The notes under the pieces were generated by a model. The model worked only from the letters and a program-made list of their open reading frames with translations. It was not told the origin of the DNA and ran no database searches. A stretch of DNA of 64,000 bases from Desulfovibrio aminophilus DSM 12254 (GTDB lineage: Bacteria > Desulfobacterota > Desulfovibrionia > Desulfovibrionales > Desulfovibrionaceae): contig NZ_AUMA01000006.1 in assembly GCF_000422565.1 (NCBI RefSeq), positions 62,001-126,000 of the forward strand. The letters are read 5' to 3'. The translations under genes and the position numbers were made by a program. Below are positions 33,687 through 42,723 of the stretch, piece after piece. How positions within the stretch are numbered: position 1 is the stretch's first letter; each line of letters begins with the position of its first letter.

Positions 33687-35318
33687 TCAGGAGTTCTTCT
33701 TTTTGCCCTTTCCCTTGGGGTTCTGGGCGGGCCACTTCTGGGGATCGTCCTTGAAGAGCTTGTAGTTGATGGAATCCACCAGGGCCTGCCAGCTGGCCTC
33801 GATGATGTTGTGCGAAACGCCCACCGTGGTCCAGCGCTCGTTCTTGTCGCCGGACTCGATGAGCACGCGCACGAAGGAGGCCGTGCCGCCCGTGTCGCGG
33901 GAGGTGCCGGACATGACCCTGACCTTGAAGTCCAGCAGACGCATCTCGGCCAGGCTGGGGTAGGAGGGCAGCAGGGCCCGGCGCAGAGCCATGTCCAGGG
34001 CGTTCACCGGGCCGTGGCCGGTGGAGGCCGTGTGCTCCACCTCGCCGCGAACCTTGAGCATCACCGTGGCCTCGGAGAAGGGTTCGCCGTCCGGGCCCGT
34101 GGCGTCGAGCACCCGGAAATTGATGAGCTGGAAGTAGCGCTTGGACCAGCCCATGGTGCGGAAGAAAAGGATTTCGTAGCTGGCCTCGGCCACGGAGTAG
34201 TCGTAGCCCCGGGCCTCGCGGCTCTTCAATTCGGCCAGAAGATCCTGCACGGACGGGTCTTCCTTGTCCAGGTCGTAGCCGTACTGCTTGGCCTTGAACA
34301 TGATGTTGCTGCGTCCCGCCAGATCGGAGAGGAGCACGCGCTGCTTGTTGCCCACGACTTCGGGCTCCACGTGTTCGTAGGTGCGGGAGTCCTTGAGCAC
34401 TGCGTGGACGTGGATGCCGCCCTTGTGGGCGAAGGCCGAGCCGCCCACGAAGGGCTGGCGCAGGAAGGGCCGCAAGTTGGCTGTTTCGCTCACGAAATGG
34501 GCCGTGTTGGTGAGCTTCTTGAGATTCTCCGGGCCGATGCATTCGATCCCCAGCTTGGCTTCAAGGTTGGGGATGATGGAGCAGAGGTTGGCGTTGCCGC
34601 AACGTTCGCCGTAGCCGTTGATGGTTCCCTGGACCTGCTCGGCGCCCAGGCGCACGGCTTCCAGGGAGTTGGCCACGGCCAGTTCGGAGTCGTTGTGGCA
34701 GTGGATGCCCAGACGGACCTTTGGCAGGGCCTTGCGCACGGCCTCCACGGCTATCCCGATTTCGTGGGGCAGGCGGCCGCCGTTGGTGTCGCAGAGGACG
34801 AGCACGTCGGCCTTGGCCTCGAAGGCCCGGCCGAGGCAGGCCAGGGCGTATTCGGGATTGGCCGCGAAGCCGTCGAAGAAGTGCTCGGCGTCGAAGAAGA
34901 GTTCGGCGCAGCGGGGCCGCAGGAAGCCCAGGCTGTCGCCGATGATCGCCAGGTTTTCGTCCAGCGACACGCCCAGGGCCTTGGTGGCGTGCAGATCCCA
35001 GGTCTTGCCGAAAATGGTCAGCACCCGGGCCTTGCAGTCCACCAGAGCCTTCAGATTGGAATCTTTCTCCGGGGCCAGTTTGGCGTTGCGTGTGCTGCCG
35101 AAGGCCGCCACCTTGGCGTTCTTCAGTTCATAGGAGCGGATGTCCTTGAAGAACTGCTTGTCCGTGGGGTTGGAGCCCGGCCAGCCGCCCTCGATGTAGT
35201 GGATGCCGAGTTCGTCCAGCTTGAGGGCGATGCGCAGCTTGTCCTCAAGGGTGAGATGGATCTCCTCCGCTTGGGTTCCGTCCCGCAGGGTGGTGTCGTA
35301 GATGGCGACCTGTCGCAT
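33687..35318 (-). CDS. cimA: (R)-citramalate synthase
   Basis: A 543-residue enzyme that condenses pyruvate and acetyl-CoA to citramalate, giving a threonine-independent path to 2-oxobutyrate and isoleucine. The HMGL-like barrel shows YDTTLRDGTQAEEI (7-20) and the His-x-His in LGIHCHND; TINGYGERCGNANL follows. A C-terminal LeuA-type regulatory domain follows from about residue 400. The length and the DTTLRDGTQAE start fit the long CimA group rather than LeuA. A Lys-rich tail ends the protein. GAGGAGGGGCC is the ribosome site. lysC is 12 bases upstream. Confidence 0.93.
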   Translation of the reverse strand: MRQVAIYDTTLRDGTQAEEIHLTLEDKLRIALKLDELGIHYIEGGWPGSNPTDKQFFKDIRSYELKNAKVAAFGSTRNAKLAPEKDSNLKALVDCKARVLTIFGKTWDLHATKALGVSLDENLAIIGDSLGFLRPRCAELFFDAEHFFDGFAANPEYALACLGRAFEAKADVLVLCDTNGGRLPHEIGIAVEAVRKALPKVRLGIHCHNDSELAVANSLEAVRLGAEQVQGTINGYGERCGNANLCSIIPNLEAKLGIECIGPENLKKLTNTAHFVSETANLRPFLRQPFVGGSAFAHKGGIHVHAVLKDSRTYEHVEPEVVGNKQRVLLSDLAGRSNIMFKAKQYGYDLDKEDPSVQDLLAELKSREARGYDYSVAEASYEILFFRTMGWSKRYFQLINFRVLDATGPDGEPFSEATVMLKVRGEVEHTASTGHGPVNALDMALRRALLPSYPSLAEMRLLDFKVRVMSGTSRDTGGTASFVRVLIESGDKNERWTTVGVSHNIIEASWQALVDSINYKLFKDDPQKWPAQNPKGKGKKKNS

Positions 35319-35330
35319 GGCCCCTCCTCG

Positions 35331-36560
35331 TCAGGCTTTGAGCGAATCCTTCTCCAGGCCGAAGGCGTCGTGCAGGGTGCGCACGGCCAGTTCGGTGTAC
35401 TTTTCCTCGATGAGGCAGGTGATCTTGATTTCCGAAGTGGAGATCATCTTGATGTTGATGTTTTCCTTGCTCAGAGCCTGAAAGGCTATCGAGGCCACGC
35501 CGGAATGGTTGCGCATGCCCACGCCTATGACCGATATTTTGGCCACGGCGGCGTCGTGCAGGATATCCTCGCAGCCGAGTTCCAGCTTGAGCCCCTCCAG
35601 AATCTTCAGGGTGGGTTCGACGTCGATTCGGGGGACGGTGAAGGTGATGTCCGTGTGGCCGTCCTTGCTGGGGTTCTGGACGATCATGTCCACGAGGATC
35701 TTCTTGGCCGCGATGGGGCCGAAGATGGCCGCCGAGACGCCCGGGCGGTCATGCACACGGGTCAGGGTGATGCGGGCCTGGTCTTTGTCGTAGGCGATGC
35801 CGGAAACGAGCACGGCTTCCATGCGTTTGTCCTCCTTGGTCACGATGGTGCCGGGCTCGTCGCTGAAGGTCGAGCGCACATGCACCGCCACGTTGTATTT
35901 CTTGGCGAACTCCACGGAGCGGATCTGCAGAACCTTGGCGCCCATGCTGGCCATTTCCAGCATCTCGTCGTAGGCGATGCGGTCCATCTTGCGGGCCTTG
36001 GAGCAGATGTTCGGGTCCGTGGTGAAGACTCCGGGCACGTCGGTGTAGATTTCGCAGACCGCTGCCTGGAGCGCGGCGGCCAGGGCCACGCCGGAGGTGT
36101 CCGAACCGCCCCGGCCCAGGGTGGTGACGCGGCCGTCGGCGTCGATGCCCTGGAAGCCCGCGACCACGAGCACGTCGTAGTCCTCCAGCAGGGCCTTCAG
36201 CTTGGTGCTGTCGATCTGGGTGATGCGGGCCTTGCCGTAGGCGCTGCTGGTGTGGATCGGAATCTGGTGGGCCAGCAGGGAGCGGGCGCGGATGCCGTGG
36301 CTCAGGAGGAGCATGGCGAAGAGGGCCACGGAAACCTGCTCGCCCGTGGACACCAGGGAGTCCATTTCCGCGAGATCGGGATTGGCGGACCATTCCTTGC
36401 CCAGGGCGATGAGACGGTTGGTCTCGCCGGACATGGCCGAGAGCACCACCACCACCTTGTCGCCGTCCTGGAGCGGGCGCTTGACCTTGGCCAGAACCTG
36501 CTTCTGGCACTCCAGGTTGCGCACCGACGTGCCGCCGTACTTCTGCACCACAATGCTCAT
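35331..36560 (-). CDS. lysC: Aspartate kinase
   Basis: A 409-residue monofunctional aspartokinase, the first step towards lysine, threonine and methionine. The N-terminus is IVVQKYGGTSVRN (KYGGTS substrate/ATP motif), the kinase domain includes TLGRGGSDTSGVALAAAL, and two C-terminal ACT domains (about residues 265-340 and 345-405) give feedback control, with LVDMIVQNPSKDGHTDITFTV typical of ACT1. It is placed directly before cimA, which also feeds amino acid synthesis. Confidence 0.96.
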   Translation of the reverse strand: MSIVVQKYGGTSVRNLECQKQVLAKVKRPLQDGDKVVVVLSAMSGETNRLIALGKEWSANPDLAEMDSLVSTGEQVSVALFAMLLLSHGIRARSLLAHQIPIHTSSAYGKARITQIDSTKLKALLEDYDVLVVAGFQGIDADGRVTTLGRGGSDTSGVALAAALQAAVCEIYTDVPGVFTTDPNICSKARKMDRIAYDEMLEMASMGAKVLQIRSVEFAKKYNVAVHVRSTFSDEPGTIVTKEDKRMEAVLVSGIAYDKDQARITLTRVHDRPGVSAAIFGPIAAKKILVDMIVQNPSKDGHTDITFTVPRIDVEPTLKILEGLKLELGCEDILHDAAVAKISVIGVGMRNHSGVASIAFQALSKENINIKMISTSEIKITCLIEEKYTELAVRTLHDAFGLEKDSLKA

Positions 36561-36566
36561 CGCCTC

Positions 36567-37061
36567 TCACTCCTTGGAGAAAAACGTTTCCGGCGACCGG
36601 AGCCGCGCGGTTTCCAGCAGGGTTTCCGCATCGACGCCGACAGCCCGCAACCGGGCGATCCTGCCTCCGGCGTCGGACGTCAGCTCCAGTTCCAGGCGTG
36701 GCTCCGGCCAGTGGCGCCGGTCCAGGAACTGGGCCCATTCCACGATGTTGAGCGAGCCCTCGCCCGCGAGTTGGTCCAGAATTTCGTCGTCCACAGGCAT
36801 GTTTTCCAGCCGGTAAAGGTCGAAATGGGCCACCGGGGGGCGGGTGGGGTACTGATTGACGATGTTGAAGCTCGGGCTGCTCACCTCGGCCTCTGCCGCG
36901 CCGGGCAGGGCCAGGACCAGCCCGCGAGTGAGCGTGGTCTTGCCCGCGCCCAGGTCTCCGCACAGGAGCAGGGCCGGAGGCTGGTGAGATCGAGCCAGGG
37001 CCTCACCCAGGACGCGTCCCAGCTCCAGGGTGGCCGTGGCGTCCCGGAGCTTGACCGTCAT
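36567..37061 (-). CDS. tsaE: tRNA threonylcarbamoyladenosine biosynthesis ATPase TsaE
   Basis: A 164-residue ATPase (YjeE) that supports TsaB/TsaD in t6A37 formation. Walker A is GDLGAGKTTLTRG (35-47), then VSSPSFNIVNQYP, AHFDLYRLE and NIVEWAQF. The start is uncertain: ATG 37061 has GGAG too close, while GTG 37073 forms a GTGA overlap with the CBS gene and would add four residues. The t6A made with TsaE is the substrate of the TrmO domain encoded at 8.1 kb. Confidence 0.93.
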   Translation of the reverse strand: MTVKLRDATATLELGRVLGEALARSHQPPALLLCGDLGAGKTTLTRGLVLALPGAAEAEVSSPSFNIVNQYPTRPPVAHFDLYRLENMPVDDEILDQLAGEGSLNIVEWAQFLDRRHWPEPRLELELTSDAGGRIARLRAVGVDAETLLETARLRSPETFFSKE

Positions 37062-37069
37062 CTCCGTGT

Positions 37070-37537
37070 TCACGCCCTGTTCGTGTCTTTCATAATGAGG
37101 GTCCGTAGCACGTCTTCCTTGCCCACCACGCCGATCAGCTTGCCGTCGGCCAGCACGGGCAGGGTATAGAGCTTCTTCTCCACCATGAGGGTGGCGATCT
37201 CTTCCAGCGGCGTCTCCGGGGTCACGGTCCGCGGGGAGGCGGTCATGGCCTGGGACACCGTGGCGGCCGCCACCTTCTTCCATTCGGCCTCCAAGGCCTT
37301 GGTCGGCGGCAGCTGGATGAAGGCGTCGAGGAAGGCGATATAGGAGGGCAAGGCCGGATTTTTGCGTTTGGCGATGAGGTCGCTCTGGCAGAGGATGCCC
37401 ACGAGGCGGCCTTCGGCGTCCAGCACCGGTGCGCCGTTGATCTTCTTTTCCAGGAGGAGTCGGGCGGCCGTGGGGATGTCCATGTCCGGGGACAGGGTCA
37501 CGGGGGCCGGAGTCATGATGTCCTTGGCCTTCAGCAT
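37070..37537 (-). CDS. CBS-domain pair protein
   Basis: A 155-residue protein made of two CBS domains: [26 protein letters not shown] with NGAPVLDAEGRLVGIL, and VSQAMTASPRTVTPETPLEEIATLMVEKKLYTLPVLADGKLIGVVGKEDVL. CBS pairs bind adenine nucleotides and usually regulate a partner; none is fused here. The start is ATG 37537 after AAGGAG. It overlaps nnr by 7 bases, which suggests a possible NAD(H)/AMP-sensing link (speculative). Confidence 0.9.
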   Translation of the reverse strand: MLKAKDIMTPAPVTLSPDMDIPTAARLLLEKKINGAPVLDAEGRLVGILCQSDLIAKRKNPALPSYIAFLDAFIQLPPTKALEAEWKKVAAATVSQAMTASPRTVTPETPLEEIATLMVEKKLYTLPVLADGKLIGVVGKEDVLRTLIMKDTNRA

Positions 37538-39072
37538 GGGCGCTCCTTGTGGACTTCGGGGAGGATGTCGGCGATCTCCCGGGCCAGACAGCCCCGGGCG
37601 GGGTAGAGGGAGTCGAGCATCGTTCCGCCGGAACCGTGCCAATACACCGCAAGACAGGTGGAACGCAAGGGGTCGAGGCCACGGGCGAGCAGGGAGCCGA
37701 GCAGTCCGGCCAGCACGTCGCCGGAGCCGCCGGTGGCCAGACAGGGGGCCGCGACGGGGCAGAGGTGGAGGTCGCCGTCCGGGGAGGCGATGAGGCTGCC
37801 CGCGCCCTTGAGCAGAGCCACGGCCCGGAAGCGCCGGGCCAGTTCACGGGCGGCCGCCGAGCGGTCGGCCTGCACCGCGGCCGTGTCCGTTCCGAGCAGG
37901 CGGGCCGCCTCGCCCGGGTGGGGCGTGAGCACCGAGCCTTCAGGAACCAGGGCGGCGGTTTCCGGATCGCGGGCCAGGAAAAACAAGGCGTCGGCGTCCA
38001 GCACCAGGGGCGGCAGGCGGCGGCGCAACAGGGTCTGGACGAAGCGGCCCGCGCCGTCCGAGCGGCCCAGGCCCGGCCCGAGGACGACGGCGTCGAAGCA
38101 CCTCGCGTCCAGGTTCTCGGCCAGATCCTGGTCCCAGGAGCGACCGTGGCCCAGGGGCAGGGCCATGACCTCGGGGAAGCCCGCGCGCGCGGCGTCTGCC
38201 AGACCCGTCGGAGAGCCCAGGGTGACCAGTCCGGCCCCGCCGCGCAGGGCCCCCAGGGAGGCCAGCAGCGGCGCGCCGGTGAGGCCCTCGCTGCCGCCCA
38301 GGACGAGGACGTGTCCGGCCGCGCCCTTGTGCATGGTGGGCTCGGGCCGGGGGAGCAGGTCCAGGACGCCGGGGGCGAGAAGCCACTGGCGCGTGGGCGT
38401 GGCGTCCCGCACCTGGCGCGGAATGCCGATGTCGCGGACCAGGAGCCGCCCGGTCCATTCTCCGGCTCCGGGGTGGAGCAGGCCGGTCTTGGCCACCTGG
38501 AAGGTCACGGTGGCGTGGGCGCGTACGGCCTCGGGCCGGGGCGTCCCGTCCAGGCCGTCCATCCCCGAGGGGATATCCAGGGAGAAGACGAAGGCGCGGC
38601 GGCCCAGGCGGTTGATCTCGCGCACGAGGTGGAGCATGGCGGGCTTCAGCGGGCCGGAGAAGCCCGTGCCGAGCAGACCGTCCACCACGATGTCGGCCTC
38701 GGGCAGGGTCTGGCCCGGGGCGCCCAGTTCCAGGGAGAGGCCCAGTCGGGCCGCCAGGAGCAGGTTGGCCCGGGTCTCGCCCCGGTACTGCTTGCGCGGC
38801 CGGGTGTGCAGCACGAAGACGTCGGCGCCTTGTCCGTCCAGAAGCCGGGCCAGGGCGAAGGCGTCGCCGCCGTTGTTGCCCGGTCCGGCCAGGACCAGCG
38901 CGGATTTTCCCGTCAGGGGCCCGTGGGCCTCCATCAGCGCGGCCAGGGCCTCGCGGGCCGCGTTCTCCATGAGCACGCGGGCGGGGATGCCGAAGTCCTC
39001 GATGGCCGCTCGGTCCCAGGCGGCCATTTCGGCCGGGGTGGGCAAGGGGCTGCGCCAGGATTCGTCCGTCAT
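37531..39072 (-). CDS. nnr: Bifunctional NAD(P)HX epimerase/dehydratase
   Basis: This 513-residue repair enzyme has an N-terminal epimerase (YjeF_N, residues about 1-215: [45 protein letters not shown]) and a C-terminal ADP-dependent dehydratase (about 230-505: [52 protein letters not shown]). Together they restore hydrated NAD(P)H. ATG 39072 overlaps the TGA of acpS. The fused form is common in bacteria. Confidence 0.95.
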   Translation of the reverse strand: MTDESWRSPLPTPAEMAAWDRAAIEDFGIPARVLMENAAREALAALMEAHGPLTGKSALVLAGPGNNGGDAFALARLLDGQGADVFVLHTRPRKQYRGETRANLLLAARLGLSLELGAPGQTLPEADIVVDGLLGTGFSGPLKPAMLHLVREINRLGRRAFVFSLDIPSGMDGLDGTPRPEAVRAHATVTFQVAKTGLLHPGAGEWTGRLLVRDIGIPRQVRDATPTRQWLLAPGVLDLLPRPEPTMHKGAAGHVLVLGGSEGLTGAPLLASLGALRGGAGLVTLGSPTGLADAARAGFPEVMALPLGHGRSWDQDLAENLDARCFDAVVLGPGLGRSDGAGRFVQTLLRRRLPPLVLDADALFFLARDPETAALVPEGSVLTPHPGEAARLLGTDTAAVQADRSAAARELARRFRAVALLKGAGSLIASPDGDLHLCPVAAPCLATGGSGDVLAGLLGSLLARGLDPLRSTCLAVYWHGSGGTMLDSLYPARGCLAREIADILPEVHKERPC

Positions 39073-39449
39073 TCCCGGCCCTCCAGGACGACCACGGCGG
39101 CGGCCGTGCCTCGGCTGTGGGTCAGGGAGACGTGGGTCGCGTCCGCGCCTAGCGTCCGAGCCCGTTCCTGGGCCGCGCCGAGCAGGGACAGCATGGGGCG
39201 GCCCGAGGGCAGGTGCTCGATCTCCAGGCTCTGGAAGCCAATGCCGTCGGAAAAGCCCGTGCCCAGGGCCTTGACCGCCGCCTCCTTGGCCGCGAACAGG
39301 GCCGCCAGCCGAGGCACGGGGTCGGCCTCGGGGAGCTGCTCCAGCTCCCTCGGCGTAAGGATGCGGGCGGCGAAGCGATGGCCGAAGCGGTCCAGGGCGG
39401 CGCGGATGCGCGCCAGCTCCACCACGTCCAGGCCGATGCCTCGGATCAC
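39069..39449 (-). CDS. acpS: Holo-[acyl-carrier-protein] synthase
   Basis: A 126-residue phosphopantetheinyl transferase that activates ACP for fatty acid synthesis. Motifs are [14 protein letters not shown] (metal Asp), [18 protein letters not shown] (WAAKEA-like) and [19 protein letters not shown]. It begins with GTG 39449 after GGGGAAGAGC, nine bases after pdxJ. The pdxJ-acpS order is widely conserved. Confidence 0.94.
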   Translation of the reverse strand: MIRGIGLDVVELARIRAALDRFGHRFAARILTPRELEQLPEADPVPRLAALFAAKEAAVKALGTGFSDGIGFQSLEIEHLPSGRPMLSLLGAAQERARTLGADATHVSLTHSRGTAAAVVVLEGRE

Positions 39450-39458
39450 GCTCTTCCC

Positions 39459-40184
39459 CTAGTCCGCGAACCCGCGGACGAGTTCGGCCATGTCGCGCAC
39501 GGCCCGTTCCAGGCCGGTGAAGATGGCTCGGGCCATGATGCTGTGGCCGATGGAATATTCCCGGATGCCCGGCACGCGGGCGAAGGCCAGCACGTTTTCG
39601 TAGTCCAGGCCGTGTCCCAGGTTCACGCGCAACCCGGCGTCCTGGGCCAGGCGGATGCCGTCCAGGATCTTGCCCAGTTCGGCCTTGCGCGCCGCGCGGT
39701 CCGCGGCGTCGGCGTAGTGGCCGGTGTGGAGTTCCACGAAGCGCGCCCCGGTCTTGGACGCGGCCTCGATCTGCCGCGGATCGGCGTCCACGAAGAGGCT
39801 GGCTTCGATGCCCGCCTCGGCCAGGGGGGCCAGATACTCGCGCAGTTCCTTTTCCCGCCCCAGGCAGTTCAGGCCGCCCTCGGTGGTCAGTTCCTGGCGC
39901 TTCTCGGGCACAAGGCAGACCATGTCCGGCTTCACGCGCAACGCGATGCCGTGCATTTCCCCAGTGGCGGCCATTTCCAAGTGCAGCCGGGTGTTCACCG
40001 TGCGGCGCAGAATGTCCACGTCGCGGTCCTGGATGTGGCGGCGGTCTTCGCGCAGATGCACGATGATGCCCGCGGCCCCGCCCAGTTCGGCCAGGGCCGC
40101 GGCTGTGGCCGGTTCGGGTTCGCGGCCCCGACGGGCCTGGCGCAGGGTGGCCACGTGATCCACGTTGACGCAGAGAACGGGCAT
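39459..40184 (-). CDS. pdxJ: Pyridoxine 5'-phosphate synthase
   Basis: This 241-residue TIM-barrel enzyme forms pyridoxine phosphate from 1-deoxyxylulose 5-phosphate and 3-amino-2-oxopropyl phosphate. The N-terminus is [17 protein letters not shown]; further family segments are [20 protein letters not shown]-like [21 protein letters not shown] and [12 protein letters not shown]. The start is ATG 40184 after GGAGGAACCGC. It is the first gene of the eight-gene minus-strand operon running to the MBL-fold gene. Confidence 0.96.
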   Translation of the reverse strand: MPVLCVNVDHVATLRQARRGREPEPATAAALAELGGAAGIIVHLREDRRHIQDRDVDILRRTVNTRLHLEMAATGEMHGIALRVKPDMVCLVPEKRQELTTEGGLNCLGREKELREYLAPLAEAGIEASLFVDADPRQIEAASKTGARFVELHTGHYADAADRAARKAELGKILDGIRLAQDAGLRVNLGHGLDYENVLAFARVPGIREYSIGHSIMARAIFTGLERAVRDMAELVRGFAD

Positions 40185-40267
40185 GCGGTTCCTCCGGTTT
40201 TCTTGATGTCCTTTTCGGTTCCTACGAGGGAACGGCCTGGATTGCAAGGCGGCCGTCCTTGATTCTG

Positions 40268-40295
40268 TTGACACCCGTGGTTTGGTGAGGCTAAC
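40268..40295 (+). promoter_or_regulatory. Possible promoter of the UDP-glucose dehydrogenase gene
   Basis: TTGACA (40268-40273), 16-base spacer, GCTAAC (40290-40295). The -35 element is perfect, the -10 weak. It is followed by AAAGGAG (40322-40328) before ATG 40339. Confidence 0.4.
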
Positions 40296-40338
40296 GCATG
40301 GGCGACGTTTGGAAGTCGAGGCGAAAGGAGTTTTTCGG

Positions 40339-41679
40339 ATGAACGTATGCATCGTGGGAACGGGGTACGTGGGGCTGGTGTCGGCGGCCTGCCTGGCGGA
40401 GATGGGCAACGAGGTCGCCTGCGTGGACGTGAACCCCGAGGTGGTCGAGGGGTTGCGCGCGGGGCGGGTGCACATCTACGAACCGGGCCTTGAGGAACTG
40501 GTGCGCCGGAATACGGCCCAGGGACGCCTGACGTTCACCACGGAGCTTGCAGAAGGCCTGCGCGGCTCGGCTTTGGTGTTCATCACCGTGGGCACCCCCT
40601 CGCGGGAGGACGGCGCTTGCGACCTCTCCTTCGTGGATGCCGTGGCCCGGGACATCGGCCGTTGCATGGCCACTCCCGTGGTGGTGGTGGACAAATCCAC
40701 CGTGCCGGTGGGCACGGCCGACCGCGTACGCGGAATCATCGCCGACGAGTTGGCCGTGCGGGGCGTGGAGATCGGCTTCGACGTTGTTTCCAACCCGGAA
40801 TTTTTGAAAGAGGGCGACGCGGTCAACGACTTCATGAAGCCGGACCGGGTGATCGTGGGCACGCGGAGCGAGGAGAGCGCGGAACTGCTCAAGTCGCTTT
40901 ACGCACCGTTCGCGCGCAGCCGCGAGAAGCTCATCGTCATGGGCGTGCGCAGCGCGGAGATGACCAAGTACGCGGCCAACTGCATGCTGGCCACCAAGAT
41001 TTCCTTCATCAACGAGGTAGCCAACATCTGCGAACGGGTGGGCGCGGACGTGGGCGAGGTGCGCCTGGGCATCGGCTCGGATTCGCGCATCGGCTACAGC
41101 TTCATCTACCCTGGTGCGGGGTACGGCGGCTCGTGCTTCCCCAAGGACGTCAAGGCGCTCATCGGCACGGCCCGTGACCACGGCTACGAGCCCCGGCTGA
41201 TGTCCTCGGTCGACGCGGTGAACGAGGAGCAGAAAGGGCTCCTGGCGCGCAAGGTGGAAGAGTATTTCGCGGCCCAAGGCGGCGTCTCGGGCAAGACCCT
41301 GGCGCTCTGGGGGCTGGCCTTCAAGCCGAATACGGACGACATCCGCGAGGCCCCGGCGCGGGAGGTGGTCGCCCGGCTGACGGCCTCGGGCATGCGTGTG
41401 CGGGCCTTCGACCCGGTGGCGGCAGAGCGGGCGCGCCGGGAACTGGGCGGAAATCCCCTGCTGGAGATCGTGGACGGACAATACGAGGCCTTGATCGGGG
41501 CGGACGCCCTGGCGGTGGTCACGGAATGGAACCAGTTCCGCAACCCGGATTTTGGCCGCATGAAATCCTTGCTGCGCGCGCCGCTTGTCTTCGACGGGCG
41601 CAACCTCTACGACCCGGCGGGCATGGGCCGCAAGGGCTTCGCCTACTTCAGCGTGGGCCGGGCGCCGGTGTGGGGCTGA
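40339..41679 (+). CDS. ugd: UDP-glucose/GDP-mannose dehydrogenase family protein (UDP-glucose 6-dehydrogenase)
   Basis: A 446-residue NAD-dependent enzyme that oxidises UDP-glucose to UDP-glucuronate for surface polysaccharides. The N-terminus is [23 protein letters not shown]; the central domain has [21 protein letters not shown], and the catalytic Cys lies in [17 protein letters not shown]. The C-terminal domain begins at [19 protein letters not shown]. The start is ATG 40339; the in-frame upstream GTG at 40282 overlaps the promoter region and lacks a ribosome site. No other polysaccharide genes are nearby. UDP-glucose as substrate is the most likely reading. Confidence 0.93.
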   Translation: MNVCIVGTGYVGLVSAACLAEMGNEVACVDVNPEVVEGLRAGRVHIYEPGLEELVRRNTAQGRLTFTTELAEGLRGSALVFITVGTPSREDGACDLSFVDAVARDIGRCMATPVVVVDKSTVPVGTADRVRGIIADELAVRGVEIGFDVVSNPEFLKEGDAVNDFMKPDRVIVGTRSEESAELLKSLYAPFARSREKLIVMGVRSAEMTKYAANCMLATKISFINEVANICERVGADVGEVRLGIGSDSRIGYSFIYPGAGYGGSCFPKDVKALIGTARDHGYEPRLMSSVDAVNEEQKGLLARKVEEYFAAQGGVSGKTLALWGLAFKPNTDDIREAPAREVVARLTASGMRVRAFDPVAAERARRELGGNPLLEIVDGQYEALIGADALAVVTEWNQFRNPDFGRMKSLLRAPLVFDGRNLYDPAGMGRKGFAYFSVGRAPVWG

Positions 41680-41682
41680 GGA

Positions 41683-41712
41683 TAAAAAAAGACGCCCCGC
41701 GAACGGGGCGTC
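41683..41712 (-). terminator. Terminator of the small minus-strand gene at 41.7 kb
   Basis: Nine-base perfect stem GACGCCCCG (41691-41699) and CGGGGCGTC (41704-41712) with loop CGAA. On the minus strand it is followed by seven T. The T-run is missing on the plus strand. Confidence 0.85.
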
Positions 41713-41734
41713 CGGTGGGTCGGTTCAGAACGGC

Positions 41735-41953
41735 CTAGTCGCGGCCGCGACGGCAGGTGCGGACCTGGAGTTCGTGCAGGATGAGGCGTTCGTATTCCGG
41801 GTTGTAGCCCGGGGCTTCCTCTTCCTGCTCCTTGTCCGAGAACTTGGCCATGTATTGGGTTTCCTCCCAGAAATCGAGCAGCTCGTCGTCGGCCAGATTG
41901 CGGATCTGGTCTTCCAGGGAGGCCTGGTCAAAGAAGGGGAAATATTGTCCCAT
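41735..41953 (-). CDS. Small unrecognised acidic protein, 72 residues
   Basis: I do not recognise a family. The chosen start is ATG 41953 (MGQYFPFFDQASLEDQIRNL), with GGAGG about 11 bases upstream. A longer frame from TTG 42031 adds 26 basic residues but has no better ribosome site. The protein is acidic and helical, with a basic tail ending RTCRRGRD. The terminator after it and the promoter-like sequences before it support a real single gene. Confidence 0.65.
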   Translation of the reverse strand: MGQYFPFFDQASLEDQIRNLADDELLDFWEETQYMAKFSDKEQEEEAPGYNPEYERLILHELQVRTCRRGRD

Positions 41954-42001
41954 GCGGGAGATGTCCTCCGGGATTTTTTTGGGAATTAGCCGCCGATGGC
42001 G

Positions 42002-42031
42002 TTCCGCGTCAATTAGAGTTTTCCGCGTCAA
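42002..42031. repeat. Direct repeat upstream of the small gene
   Basis: TTCCGCGTCAA occurs at 42002-42012 and 42021-42031, period 19. On the minus strand each copy starts TTGACG, a good -35 sequence. The copy at 42007-42012 is followed after 16 bases by GCTAAT, giving a plausible promoter for the small minus-strand gene. Confidence 0.45.
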
Positions 42032-42092
42032 GAGTCAAATCCGCTCCGGGGTGCGCAAACCATTTGGCATGTCGAATGGTTGCCGAATCTCA

Positions 42093-42121
42093 TTGACAAA
42101 AAAAAATCCCATTGCAATAGT
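42093..42121 (+). promoter_or_regulatory. Sigma70-like promoter of cheW
   Basis: Perfect -35 TTGACA (42093-42098), 17-base spacer containing an A-run, -10 AATAGT (42116-42121). This AT-rich stretch stands out from the GC-rich surroundings. Confidence 0.55.
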
Positions 42122-42176
42122 TTGCTAGGACGGGCGGGGAAGGGACCGCCCTGAACCTCCGACAAGAGGAGAGGCC

Positions 42177-42653
42177 ATGAACGAGGCCATGAAGAAACAG
42201 GACGACGAACTCATTCAGTTGGTCACCTTCAGTATCGGCGAAGAGGAATTCGGCGTGGACATCCTCAAGGTGCAGGAGATCATCCGCACCATGGAGATCA
42301 CGAAGGTTCCCCGCGCTCCGGAATTCGTCGAGGGCGTCATCAACCTGCGCGGCAAGGTCATTCCCATCGTGGATCTGCGCAAGCGTTTCGGTTTGGAGAC
42401 ACGCGATCACGACAAGCATACCCGGATCATCGTCATCGAGATCAACCAGATGATCGTCGGCTTCGTGGTCGACTCCGTGTCCGAGGTTCTGCGCATACCC
42501 GCCAACACGGTGGAACCGCCGCCGCCGGTCGTTTCGGGCCTGGAGTCCGAGTACATCAGCGGCGTGGGCAAGCTCCAGGACCGCCTGCTCATTCTGCTCG
42601 ACCTGAACCGGCTGCTTTCCGGCGAGGAGAAGGACGCCCTGAGCCAGGTCTGA
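42177..42653 (+). CDS. cheW: Chemotaxis coupling protein CheW
   Basis: A 158-residue adaptor linking chemoreceptors to the CheA kinase. The fold is readable: LVTFSIGEEEFGVDILKVQEII, ITKVPRAPEFVEGVINLRGKVIPIVDLRKRFG (the Arg of NLRG is the key receptor/CheA contact), VDSVSEVLRIP, ISGVGKLQDRLLILLDLNRLL. Ribosome site AGAGGAGAGG. It is a single gene with its own promoter and terminator; no cheA is in the window. Confidence 0.95.
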   Translation: MNEAMKKQDDELIQLVTFSIGEEEFGVDILKVQEIIRTMEITKVPRAPEFVEGVINLRGKVIPIVDLRKRFGLETRDHDKHTRIIVIEINQMIVGFVVDSVSEVLRIPANTVEPPPPVVSGLESEYISGVGKLQDRLLILLDLNRLLSGEEKDALSQV

Positions 42654-42681
42654 TCCCTCTCGATCCGCGTCATGACGGCAG

Positions 42682-42723
42682 GCCGCCTTCCGCCCGGCGA
42701 CGGCGGAAGGCGGCTTTCGCCTT
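42682..42723 (+). terminator. Strong terminator hairpin after cheW, at the 5' end of mfd
   Basis: A 13-base perfect stem (GCCGCCTTCCGCC 42682-42694, GGCGGAAGGCGGC 42702-42714), a seven-base loop, then TTTCGCCTTT. It covers the first codons of the longest possible mfd frame. Confidence 0.82.

Noticed and set aside
33519-37169. A plus-strand open frame of about 1200 codons opposite cimA, lysC and tsaE
   Set aside because: It is antisense to three clearly recognised genes; its sequence is rich in Gly, His, Arg and Val repeats typical of the reverse of high-GC coding DNA, and it shows no family motif.
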